Positions 11,393-20,273 of a stretch of 26,587 nt of DNA are shown piece by piece. Each line of letters begins with the position of its first letter. Within the stretch, counting starts at the first letter, position 1. The position numbers were made by a program, and so were the translations under genes. A model generated the notes under the pieces. The model did not search any database. It was not told the DNA's origin and saw only the letters and a list, made by a program, of their open reading frames with translations. Source of the DNA: Paraglomus occultum (Eukaryota; Glomeromycota; Glomeromycetes; Paraglomerales; Paraglomeraceae); NCBI GenBank assembly GCA_910592205.1, contig CAJVPJ010000383.1, forward strand, positions 1 to 26,587, read 5' to 3'.

Positions 11393-11899
11393 GAAGAAAA
11401 TATGCTATTAAGTTAGAAAAAGACGGTAAGTTTTTTGCTTGCTAACTAGACAAAATTTTTAAAGTTGTTCGCTGGCTGAGCAAGTAACCAATAAGGCATC
11501 GATGAGCAATGAAAATGTGGCTCGATGTTATTTGGTAGTAAAAACTGGTATGTAACGTAGTTCACGTGATGTTGAAGAATGCTTTTATTGTCGACATACC
11601 ATATTTGCAAAAATCCCCGAAGGAAATACATTCGGGCGCCATTGACATCTGTTCATATGAATATGGTGTTTGCTGGTATCAGTAAGCTCTAATTCTGCCA
11701 GTACATCAAGTACGTCATGAAACAAGAATATGGCTGGGTAGTGTTTATTCTGTTCTTTTGACTCGACAGAGTTCCGTTGTTGAAGCTATTTAAAGATCTT
11801 GTTATTTTTTCGGCATATTACATAGTTTACAAAAAGATAAAAATTATCGCACACGGTAAAAATTGGTTAAAGTCTAAAGCAAAAACAAAGAAAGGAAAA
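11393..11899. other. SEC31 upstream region with an exon-like open block
   Basis: This is the 507-bp gap between the RRM gene stop and the SEC31 start. On the minus strand, 11600-11785 is open for exactly 62 codons, preceded by AG (TTTAAATAG) and followed by a GTATGT donor (11594-11599). A CTAAC branch point and an AATAG acceptor (ending at 11405) lie just before the SEC31 start. This looks like a 5' exon and a 5' UTR intron of SEC31. Whether the block is translated is unclear. Otherwise nothing is recognised here. Confidence 0.4.
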
Positions 11900-12573
11900 T
11901 CATAGTTTTTGGATCCGCTGAATGAAGAGTAATCTTCCATCAAATGCAACGACTTCCTTTAAAAGGGCGTGCTCATACGCAAATCGATTAGCAAAGTACA
12001 CGAATGCATAATTCTAATTTAATACAAATAATAGTAAGATTAAAGCCAGCGAAAGAATAATACAAAAGTGTGCAGTAATACCTTATTTGGTATGAATTCA
12101 ACATCGGAAACGTGTCCAAACGTCTGCTGCAATAAACTTATCAACCGACTCTTATCAATGTTTCCTCTGACATTACCGATAACGACTTTTTTATAGGCGA
12201 CAAAAAGGTAACAATTATTCATCTTACTAATCCGTATTAGTATTGAACACAATATATTAATTCACTAACCGCAAAACTCTTCAACCACTGGTTCGATTTC
12301 AACATCAACTCTCTTTGCATTGTATATCGGTCCACTTTCAAAGCTTATGTTGCTTTCGTTTTCGCTTTCGTTTTCGTTCTGCACTGCTAGTGGCTTATCC
12401 TTGACAATCTTGGATAAAAAGTTTAATGTGTTGTCTTGTGTTCTGATCAATGTTTTTTGCGCGCTAATAAGATCATTGTGTAGCTGGGCTATCTTTCGGT
12501 CTTTGGAAAGAATAATGTCACGAAGATTATCACAATTATGGCAGAACGTGCGAATTTGATTTTTAACCGACAT
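11900..12573 (-). CDS. Small RRM-domain protein (3 exons, 173 aa)
   Basis: Exons in gene order: 12270-12573, 12082-12185, 11900-12013; total 522 nt, 174 codons. The N-terminal 100 residues have a Cys pair (FCHNCDN) and a helical, probably coiled-coil stretch (SKDRKIAQLHNDLISAQ), then an acidic Asn/Glu/Ser-rich linker. The C-terminal 70 residues form one RNA-recognition motif: beta-1 VVIGNVRG, helix LISLLQQTFG, beta-2 VSDVEFIP, RNP1-like NYAFVYFANRF and a final GRLLFIQRI strand. The first intron was placed using phase: a GTTAGT donor and an acceptor ending in AAAAAAG give an unbroken RRM, and a TACTAAT branch point lies between. RNP1 lacks the usual glycine. The protein presumably binds RNA; no specific orthologue is recognised. 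The stop codon is 507 bp from the SEC31 start. Confidence 0.8.
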
Positions 12574-12604
12574 AACGAAAGGAAATAAGTGAAGAAGTTA
12601 GTTT

Positions 12605-12713
12605 GCGAACAAAGATTGCTATATTCGTGTGAGAACAAAGATTGCTAATATTCGTGTATGTGAACAAAAATTTCTAATATTTGTGTGCGAACAAAGATTG
12701 CTTATATTCGTGC
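12605..12713. repeat. Minisatellite, four 26-29 bp units
   Basis: There are four diverged copies of a unit like GCGAACAAAGATTGCTATAT followed by TCGTGT: 12605-12630, 12631-12659, 12660-12686 and 12687-12713. The array begins 32 bp upstream of the RRM gene start codon and so lies in its promoter or 5' UTR. Confidence 0.85.
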
Positions 12714-13339
12714 GGTTTAACTAACTAACCAAACTCACATTACACCACTACTACGTGATAATTCTAATTCTAACAAAGAGTCGAAATAGCGTGACGTTGT
12801 TATTGTGCTACGTATATTTTGACCAACGATAAACGTGTTTACGTGTGCAAATTTGAAGTTTACATAACATAATAACCCAGATTTGGATATATGTAAGAAC
12901 AACTAATAGTAAACAGGTGGACTACAATTGTGTCACCATAACAATGTCACGTTAATGCGATTTTTTTTTCTTGTTCTGACGTGTCTGATGCGTTAATAAT
13001 GAAAAGTTTGTTATTAATACTTATTTATTATTCGAACGCGCCAAAATAGTTTATCCACACAATTTGGCTAATGTTAACAAATCTGAGATGGTACGTGATG
13101 TTTCCATCTTGGGGAGAGGGTGAAGCACATTTATCATCTGCATATTAGTTAGTTGAACACACAAATATTAACATTCGATACATCACGCATTTTTATTGAT
13201 TGGACGATGTCAGCACATTCTTCAACAATGGAACTTTTAATCCAATCTCATTGCTAACACTTAGGTACTACGTATTAATACATACTGTCAACTAGAATCC
13301 CAGAAACTTTCAGTTGGAGAAACAAGTTCAAATTTTCGA
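12714..13339. other. AT-rich intergenic stretch
   Basis: No gene, RNA or repeat is recognised here. It marks the change from the gene-bearing left part to the decayed-element part of the window. Confidence 0.5.
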
Positions 13340-13612
13340 ACAATCTTATTGATAGTTTGCTTCATACACTGCAAGAGTCCGTATGTCTTTTTTACTAGTC
13401 TCTTTGATAAAGCCGCCAGAGAATTCCATGACCATTGCATCATGCATGAAAGCAGACATGATCAACTCATCAACGAGTTTTGTTCATTGTTTAGCATCAG
13501 GATTATCTTCCATTGAAGTGGGTAACTTTTCAAGCCTGTCAGGTGTATGTAAGTCATGTATTAGTATTAATGCATGCTTGAGAACAGAAAGGATGACATT
13601 GATGCGGATGTA
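13340..13612 (-). pseudogene. Unidentified minus-strand coding remnant
   Basis: One minus-strand frame is open over about 90 codons except for a single TGA near 13485. It has protein-like composition (KLPTSMEDNPDAKQ, then TKLVDELIMSAFM and EFSGGFIKE). It ends at a TAA near 13333. No start codon or family is recognised. It may be a decayed host gene or part of the element remains that lie to its right on the same strand. Confidence 0.4.
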
Positions 13613-14219
13613 ATAAAAATTTGATATAATTAGTAGAGGAGATAAGATTAATTCTGCTAAGAAGTTGCAAGTGAATAAGTCAAATGAATCAAATGTCGAG
13701 TTTCCACACGTCCTTGAGATTTAGCGTAGTTATAGTTATCAGCGTTCTCTTACCATGCTAAAGCAACTAACAATTAGTGACTTTAAATAGGCTTTACAAT
13801 ACATACGAACTTGTTTCGTAGAGTATACGCTTCTTGTAGATGATATTTATTTCTCGAGAATAATTGCGATTATAATTTACTGGGATAAGGTAAAAGTCTA
13901 TCATGCATGCGGAAAAGTTTCGGTATAGCGCGTTGACAATTAAATAAAAACTGTCGAGATACTATAACTAGCAATTCGGTTATCGGTCAGAGGCTTTATT
14001 AAAATATAAAACTATTTTGAAAGGGCAATTATAAGACTATTGTCGTTAAAGGAGTCAAACAAATAAACAATCTAAAAATGATCTGAAAAATGAGGTTGTT
14101 AAAAGAAAATTCGCGCTGTTTAAATAAATATCTTTTGTCCGATACTCTTTTGATAACTATTTGAGAAGACATTTAATTGATGCCTATTTTCAATAAAAAG
14201 CTAATAATAATTCGGCTGA
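13613..14219. other. Intergenic, nothing recognised
   Basis: This is AT-rich sequence with many stops in all frames. I see no coding, RNA or repeat signal. Confidence 0.4.
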
Positions 14220-14297
14220 ATTATTTTGAAACCCGCATTTGAACATCAATTATGCAGGACAATACATCGCGTAATTTTGGCATTGGAGATTTTCGTA

Positions 14298-14884
14298 CTA
14301 CCGACGGAAATCGCGGAGAGATACGTCATCGTTATTAGCCATCCGCGAATGTACAAAAAAGTTCATAGGGCAAAACGGGACATTGTGGCGAACGACCATT
14401 TTATTATATGAATCTCTTCCTTTTAAATGAATGCAACTCAGATTCCAAGCAACAAATCTTAGTAATAAATCAGGTGTATTGATGTTAAACAACCATCTAA
14501 ACAATACTTGTCTTTCACTAATTATGGGAACACCTAAATTTGACTGTATCACATGATATCCTTTGTTAATAAAACTAACAATCATACTGCACCAGTGAAT
14601 AATGAATTGCCTTTCCCCCTCCAATCGCTGACTTGCTATAATACGACCGCAAAAACGCGATAGCTATTATTATAAACCCGACTCGTTATAAAATCGACCA
14701 CAACAGTCGCAAATATAAAATTCAACTTTTTATTAATCATGTCTCTTCGTAGTCCTTCTCCAATGGCTACGCGTACGCATTTTGAGATGAAATCTCGCAT
14801 TCCAGCCAAATACAATAGTCTCAAGATTGAGAACCATCGGTTAGCCGGTTTGCAAATTAGCGAGTCCTGTAATCGTCCAACCAT
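14298..14884 (-). other. Open frames downstream of the integrase remnant
   Basis: Two minus-strand open stretches follow the integrase remnant in the same orientation: 14636-14884 (82 codons) and 14298-14624 (108 codons). They may be the decayed C-terminal part of the integrase or an adjoining element gene, but no motif confirms this. They could also be chance ORFs. Confidence 0.25.
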
Positions 14885-14889
14885 TCTTT

Positions 14890-15360
14890 GCTAATGTCAC
14901 TCTTGTCCATTCATTCGCATGTGTAACGGCTTTCCTACCTGTAGATTTGCACATTCTACTAGTGCTTGTTGTTTGGTTCTCCTGAATTCGCCGTACCGCA
15001 CATAAACTCCAAGTTTATTCGTGAAATATTTGTAAACAACAGATTTGAATTCTGAACCAGAGTCGACATGCAATTAACCATTCTGCGATTGTAAATAGTT
15101 TTGAACGCCTCCAAGACTTCTCCCGGTTTTTACTCTTTATGCGTTTTGCCATCAATTTTACGAGTCGCTAATCAACGATATTTAATGCATAACGATAGAT
15201 GATATGATCTCTAACGTTTTTCGGGAGTTCAAGTAAATCCGCCTGATGCACACAGCATTTTCTACATGTACCTGAATGTGCGGTCCTTTTTCGGACGCAC
15301 GTGTAAGTTAGCCAATTCTTCCTTTTCGAGTTTAGCCGATGATATGCCTGATCCTAAAAT
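14890..15360 (-). pseudogene. Retroviral-type (rve) DDE integrase remnant, Polinton-like
   Basis: On the minus strand, frameshifted pieces carry integrase hallmarks in order. A Cys-containing segment (CRKCCVHQADLLELP) leads into ALNIVD, whose Asp (15171-15173) is the first catalytic position. DSGSEFKSV follows, with the second Asp at 15062-15064, and then QALVE, with Glu at 14954-14956. The Asp-to-Glu spacing in this intact stretch is exactly 35 residues, the classic D-35-E of the family. Breaks seen are an in-frame TAG right after NIVD, frame changes near 15120 and 15065 and near 15270, and a TGA about 14 codons after the catalytic Glu. It cannot make an active enzyme. Integrases of this sort are used by Polinton/Maverick elements and by LTR retroelements; the adjacent cysteine protease points to the first. 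Confidence 0.8.
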
Positions 15361-15409
15361 TTCTCGATTCCAGCACCTGTAAATGGCTTAGAATCTGACT
15401 GTTGTTAGA

Positions 15410-15720
15410 GGTATACAGATTCGCCGGGCTTTGAATTTGTTATACTAAACTTTGCAATTTCTTCTGGAGGCTGAAGGCCAAAATTATCGAAATAATTGGC
15501 ATTATTACCCTTTTTGTGATACGCGACCAATGAGTCCCACTGCCATAACTATTATCGAGATTTGCACTAGTGCAGTCATTTTCTAAAACCTCTTTAAGGA
15601 GATTGTTTCTAGCAAAAATACCACGAAATTTGGAATTTCTAACAGATTTGCGTAATTCTCGATATCAATATTAGACAACAGTTTCCGATGAAGAACTGAT
15701 TCTTCCGCATTCCTGACAGA
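15410..15720 (-). pseudogene. Adenovirus-type cysteine protease remnant, Polinton-like
   Basis: Minus-strand pieces in shifting frames give the sequence order of an adenain/Ulp1-fold protease: an IPNF segment (15625-15636) then RGIFARNNL, LDNSYGSGTHW containing the catalytic His (15530-15532), and YFDNFGLQPPEE with the acidic triad residue (15486-15488). Frame changes are seen just after IPNF and just after GTHW. The frame ends at a TAA about 25 codons after the acidic residue, and the region with the catalytic Cys is not visible. Proteases of this family process capsid proteins in Polinton/Maverick elements and related viruses. The remnant is on the same strand as the integrase and immediately before it. 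It is clearly inactive. Confidence 0.75.
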
Positions 15721-15960
15721 TACCTACTGGTGCCACGATGCATTAAATATCAACGTGCTATCGTTTTCGAGACAGACCGGCAATAAAATCACGATAGACC
15801 GATTTGTAACTCGTTCAGATGGCAAGAGTGTAAGCAATTGAGTAATTCAACATAATTTTCGAGAAAATTCATCACGGCGGTAGCAACGGTTATATCAATG
15901 GTTATTTTGCGGCACTTGTTTTACATTATCATGAAAACGTGGCATTATACCATTCGTCGC
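15721..15960 (-). other. Further minus-strand open pieces upstream of the protease remnant
   Basis: Short open stretches (for example 15740-15840, and a frame with MNFLENYVELLN around 15850-15900) continue the same orientation upstream of the protease remnant. No family is recognised. They may be more of the same decayed element. Confidence 0.25.
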
Positions 15961-16329
15961 CAAGCGATTTCGAAGTGAGTGCGACCGATTCCTAAATGTT
16001 GAGATACGTTTTCTGACAAAGCGACGTATTGCGATCTCAATAGTAAAATGTTCGCTTATTGGTACGTGTTTTTTTCATATACGGGTAATCCTATATATTA
16101 AATTTATTACTTCTGCCTGTATTAATATTAAATCTAAAACATCGTTTCTTATAGAACATACAATTTGCATATGACAATTCCTATGTAATAGTGAAGTGAT
16201 GAATTTTTGCCTACACACTTTGTGTACTAATTCCTTTTTCTAACTTTCATGCATTCTATATTTACTTTTATGCTTATTAGATAAATCCCTTGTTCTGATG
16301 AGTCATTCACATACACAGTTTCTTAGCAT
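15961..16329. other. Intergenic, nothing recognised
   Basis: The sequence is AT-rich with no convincing coding frame. I looked for the long terminal inverted repeats expected at a Polinton end and could not recognise any by eye. Confidence 0.4.
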
Positions 16330-17720
16330 AAATTACCGGATATATTTGTTGAATCTGCATATGTTTCTTTGGTGAAATATGCAATTCAGCAGGATTTGCA
16401 GTAACTCTTGTAAGAGTCTTAATAATTTTTGTGACTCATTTCCATCATCATACACCTGTTGGCTCAACTTGAGAGCAGCCAACGGAATTTGTAGGTAACA
16501 ACACATTATCCATATTATTAGATTATTCAACTTTCCTTTAAGTGGTTTCCCATTACAAATCTGTGTTGCACTTTCTGCTGTGTTGTAGTGAGAATTTTTG
16601 TAAGTTCTTGTGCCAACTGCAAACCATTATCATTATCCCTTGACCAAATTGCATGTACAAAGAAATATATGGGTTTTGTGTTGTATCATCAATTCCCTGC
16701 ATAGTGTGTGGATAAGCATACTGTTGCTGCTTCTGAAAAGTTACCTGAAACTTTCCAATTCTTCACCAAACTAGCAAATATGTAATCTGTCCAACCTCCA
16801 AAAGATAATCAGTAAGAGAATAGATCTAATAAAGTCTATCCCTTTCTGATTTCTTTTGCAAATAATTGCAACCCCTTGGGAGCAAAAATTCCAACATCAA
16901 CATATTATTGAAAGTTGGTTGCATAATGGATATGAAAAAGGTAAAGAATATCATTTTCCACAAACAAGCTGTCCAACACATCAAGGCTTGAATCTTCATC
17001 TTCATCATTGTAGTTAGTCTTAAACCAGTCATCCAGTCTCACACCAAATAAAGCTTTAATAAATCATTGACAAAAACAGGGTGAGAAAATTGATTGTTTA
17101 GGTCTTTTGCTTATTGTTTTCTTGATGCAAGCTTCCATAGCCATAAGTACAATAACAAGATGTGCCACTAATTCTCCATGATATCCTCGTTCAATCCAAC
17201 CCCATTTCATATAGCTGATAGCTGAAACAAGCTTTCCAAGTAACAAGACTAGGGATATCAGGCATAAATGATCTGAGCTGATGCTTCCATCAAATATTGG
17301 TTCTACACATTGTGATAAGAAAGTGCTGCTGATCCAAAACACAAGCATGCATGTAACTGGCAACCAGTTCAGAAGCAAGATAACATTGGGATGTGAAATC
17401 AAGCCCAATACATAATCCCAGAATTGCAACTGCAAGTTTTTTATCCAGGCTTTGCTTATTATTATCTAGTTTTGCAAGCTTCCCATCACTACTAACCAAC
17501 TTTTCCATCACCACCTTCCAAGCTGCATAGTCAGTTTATCTTCAGACACTGCATCAAGTTGTGTTCTAGCTCCCCCACATTGGTCGACCATATCTCTATA
17601 CCTGTATAACAATTTTGGTTTGATGACATTGCACTTTCAATGGTCTGCACTACATGATCGGTTAACGCGATAAGCAAGTCACATGGTAAAATCTTCCCTA
17701 TTCCCCTGACGATCAATTAG
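16330..17720 (-). pseudogene. Frameshifted minus-strand pseudogene, fungal multicopy-type
   Basis: Successive open pieces on the minus strand (17531-17716, 17290-17514, 17064-17435, 16826-17032, 16333-16530) overlap or abut in different frames and together look like one decayed gene of at least 450 codons. The best motif is IERGYHGELVAHLVIVLM (about 17140-17195). From memory this resembles a conserved RGELVAR-type segment near the C-terminus of large hypothetical-protein families in basidiomycetes and Glomeromycotina; I cannot give a function. Acidic stretches (NDEDEDSSLDVLDS) occur in the next piece. Frameshifts near 17520, 17300 and 17050 and several stops rule out a functional product. Confidence 0.55.
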
Positions 17721-17726
17721 ACATTA

Positions 17727-18050
17727 TGTAGCACATTTACGGGTCTGGAGATAGCACAAGATTTTGATCTTTTTGGTGATAACACAAACGTAGCTAAAAA
17801 TAGAAAGTAACAGAAAATTGAAATCTGCGGCATAGAAAAGTAACGCGGAAAAAATGTATATAAGGAGCCTTTCCCGACCGTCTAAAAATTCTCATGTTGT
17901 ATGTACATTGTTGTTATAAAACAAATATTCGATACTGATGCAATAAACGATCGATCTGATCATTGTCTTTTAATTATTACGAAACTCTTTTTAATTCATT
18001 ATTCTATTTCTATCGTCGCAATACTAGCTTTTTGACTTAACTATCTGCAG
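17727..18050 (+). mobile_element. LTR-like block (TATA box and AATAAA)
   Basis: A TATATAAG box (17857-17864) is followed 78 nt later by AATAAA (17942-17947), the promoter-R-poly(A) layout typical of a retrotransposon LTR. The block could run from TGTAGC at 17727 to about 18050, but the boundaries are guesses and no second LTR was found in the window. It would then be a solo or truncated LTR. An ordinary promoter is the alternative. Confidence 0.35.
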
Positions 18051-18130
18051 TAGATCGGTAACGACTCGTAGCTGTGTTAAAGATAGTTGTCAGCACAATA
18101 GATCGGTAACGACCCGTAATTGCGGTAAAG
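18051..18130. repeat. Two direct copies of a 32-bp motif
   Basis: TAGATCGGTAACGACTCGTA and its following 12 bases (18051-18082) recur with a few changes at 18099-18130. They lie just past the LTR-like block. The function is unknown. Confidence 0.8.
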
Positions 18131-18700
18131 CATAAAGAATCTCGAACGATAATTTAATTATTTATTGTTAATTAGAAAAAAGTGACATTTCCCGACTAGT
18201 CAAAACACTAAATCGAAGTTTGCCCTATTTAGAATTAGTATAAAATTTATTCCTTTGATTCTGCGATAGATAGATTGTTGTTGTTTATTATCGTAGGTAC
18301 CCTTATTTAGATACGAGTATAGAAGAAATACATCGTTATAGGGAGTAAAAGCGAAGCGCGCACATAAATAATTAGTGTTACTTGTCAGTTTAGTTCAGCC
18401 TTAAGGGAGCAATCGTGGTAGTAAGGGCAGCGACACGAGCTAAATTGTGAAAACCTCATCTCGGCAAAACACACCTATGCAATTTAATTGCTCTCCCAAC
18501 AAAAATTGGACGCCGACCGTAACAATATCATTGATTTTAAAAACATAGGGAGCAATTTTCTCTCCTTGAGCTTTCCTTAGGATGCTGTTATAGTTTATAT
18601 TCATTACATTCTGGTATGATAAAGTGAACATTAAACTAACAAGCCCATAAGTTATTAATGAGCACCATCATTGCTTTTCAAAACATCACCAGTCACCTCT
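18131..18700. other. Intergenic with one short open frame
   Basis: A 63-codon minus-strand frame (18440-18631) contains APYVFKINDIVTVGVQF, faintly like the core of a SPRY domain, but it is too short and isolated to call a gene. Nothing else is recognised. Confidence 0.3.
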
Positions 18701-18770
18701 CATTTATGTCACAAATAGAATATTCACTTTGTCTAGTTTTGTTGCTCATAGTGTCAGAAATCATAACTCA
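18690..18770. repeat. Dispersed repeat, copy 2
   Basis: This copy matches the repeat at the left end of the window; the best part, 18707-18745, aligns with 99-138. Its flanks do not resemble HOOK, so the repeat is independent of the HOOK duplication. Confidence 0.6.
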
Positions 18771-19244
18771 ATTTTCTGGTGACAATCCATATTAATATTT
18801 GATAGTAATAGACCAATATAAAATTTTAATTATTATGGAAATTCAAAATAAACCATCATGCTTAATATGCTACAATTCTTTGGATAATTTAAACTACGCT
18901 CTAGTTTTTGTCATATGCAACCTTTTCTCTAAGTAAATTACTCATGTGTTGTTCTAGTATTATTTGTTACTAGAGGGTGATCAGAGAAATTTGAGAAAGA
19001 TATTCAGTATTGCAAATCAAAATGTAAACTACTTTAGTGCAAAAAAAATAAATGAGATTAAACTTAGCATCTCGGTTTAAATTCCCATTGCTGAAATATG
19101 GTACTTGACTATTAATATTAAGGGAATGACATACAGACATAGTAATAGTAATAGTTCGAGAGTCTATGTATCAGAACCTTATGATTAATTACTCTATTAC
19201 ATATTATTTCTATTGTTTCAGCTCCTTTGCTACTCATTTAGTTA
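18771..19244. other. AT-rich intergenic, nothing recognised
   Basis: No coding or repeat signal is visible in this stretch. Confidence 0.4.
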
Positions 19245-19607
19245 CTATTCTAATACGCAGAATAGGTACGGCATCGTATGATTATTAAATTTGGCCGATA
19301 CCGATGGTTTCTTGTTTCCGATGAATGAATCACGTATTTTTGAAACTGTGCACTTTAAGCATTCTGTTTCACCATAGCTAGCGTCAACTGTATTTTCTTT
19401 TTTTTCGGCACGATGCCAAAATACTAGAGATGGACACGTACTTTCAAAGATGTCACTGAAAGACAATTCAGTCTTAGTTGTACAATTACTGCAGAGTCTA
19501 TTACGCGAATATCGGCGACTGTGGGAACGAAGTGGAAGATCAGTACATCTATGGTTAGTTTGGCGGGAATTTGAGTATATATCAAGAACTTTCGGCGTTG
19601 CACGCAA
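19245..19607 (-). CDS. Possible small Cys-pair protein, divergent to the membrane protein gene
   Basis: This is a 120-codon open frame with two Cys pairs (LCSNC near residue 40 and ECLKC near residue 85) that could bind zinc, and a protein-like Ser/Thr/Lys/Glu composition in its second half. The opposite strand is also open here (19450 onward) but gives an Arg/Trp/Leu-rich product typical of an antisense shadow. The frame starts only 37 bp from the ATG chosen for the plus-strand gene, which leaves almost no room for two promoters. Either this ORF is not real or the starts differ. No family is recognised. Confidence 0.28.
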   Translation of the reverse strand: MRATPKVLDIYSNSRQTNHRCTDLPLRSHSRRYSRNRLCSNCTTKTELSFSDIFESTCPSLVFWHRAEKKENTVDASYGETECLKCTVSKIRDSFIGNKKPSVSAKFNNHTMPYLFCVLE

Positions 19608-19644
19608 ATCAGGTTTTCCCTGTTTCTCTTCTTGCCGTTACAAT

Positions 19645-20273
19645 ATGAGAACTGTTAGAGTCGACCCACTTTCCAACTGTATGTATGTGATCGAATATCC
19701 ACCACAATTTAAAGGATATGTAAGTTATCAATAGAACAAGAACTATTAACTCTGCACAATATTGTGCTGACTCGTCATCATTTATCTCGTCGTTCTTTTC
19801 ACACGTTAGATCACCCAATCCGATTATCACGCTTTCATTGAAAGAATAAATGAACCATATAAAGTGTACCGGACAAAGGCTATTCTGGTCTCTTGCATCT
19901 TCTTCTTGTTCATTCTATTCGATTTCTTGGGGATATGTCTTGTGAGCTACTTTGCTCTAGCAGTAGACCCAAGGTTTTCAATTGCTACATTCATCGTAGT
20001 CCTAGTCTTACTCCCGGTTGCTTTGGCATCGATGGGCTATTTTCAGAAGGCGTTACTTGAAGCGGTGAGTTCAAATATCGAGTCTGATGCATTGTAGCAA
20101 TCTGTTGTTTTACTATCCATTTATTTATTATTCAGATGGAACGGGAGAGGTCACGTATCAGTAGCAACTTTACCTTTACTGACAAGTCAAGCGAAGTTAA
20201 ATGGTATTATACTCCAGGAATTTTTTCCTTCTCCGGTTATAGACAGGTAAATGACCAAGCCGTTGGTTTTTAA
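19645..20273 (+). CDS. Small two-TM membrane protein (3 exons, 155 aa)
   Basis: Exons are 19645-19719, 19810-20064 and 20136-20273; total 468 nt, 156 codons. Introns are 90 and 71 bp, with GTAAGT and GTGAGT donors and pyrimidine-rich TTAG/CAG acceptors. A cytosolic-looking N-terminus with NEPYKVYRTKA leads into TM1 (AILVSCIFFLFILFDFLGI), a short loop with DPRF, and TM2 (ATFIVVLVLLPVALASMGYF). A polar tail follows (MERERSRISSNFTFTDKSS), ending in PGIFSFSGYRQ and VNDQAVGF. Size, topology and a GYR motif soon after TM2 recall the TMEM230/TMEM134 (DUF872) family of endomembrane proteins, but sequence likeness is weak. The exon 2-3 structure is solid. The start is uncertain: ATG 19450 is in frame and would add 65 residues. 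Confidence 0.68.

Noticed and set aside
18440-18631. SPRY-like short frame on the minus strand
   Set aside because: The likeness is limited to about 17 residues, with no flanking domain sequence or splice-supported exons.
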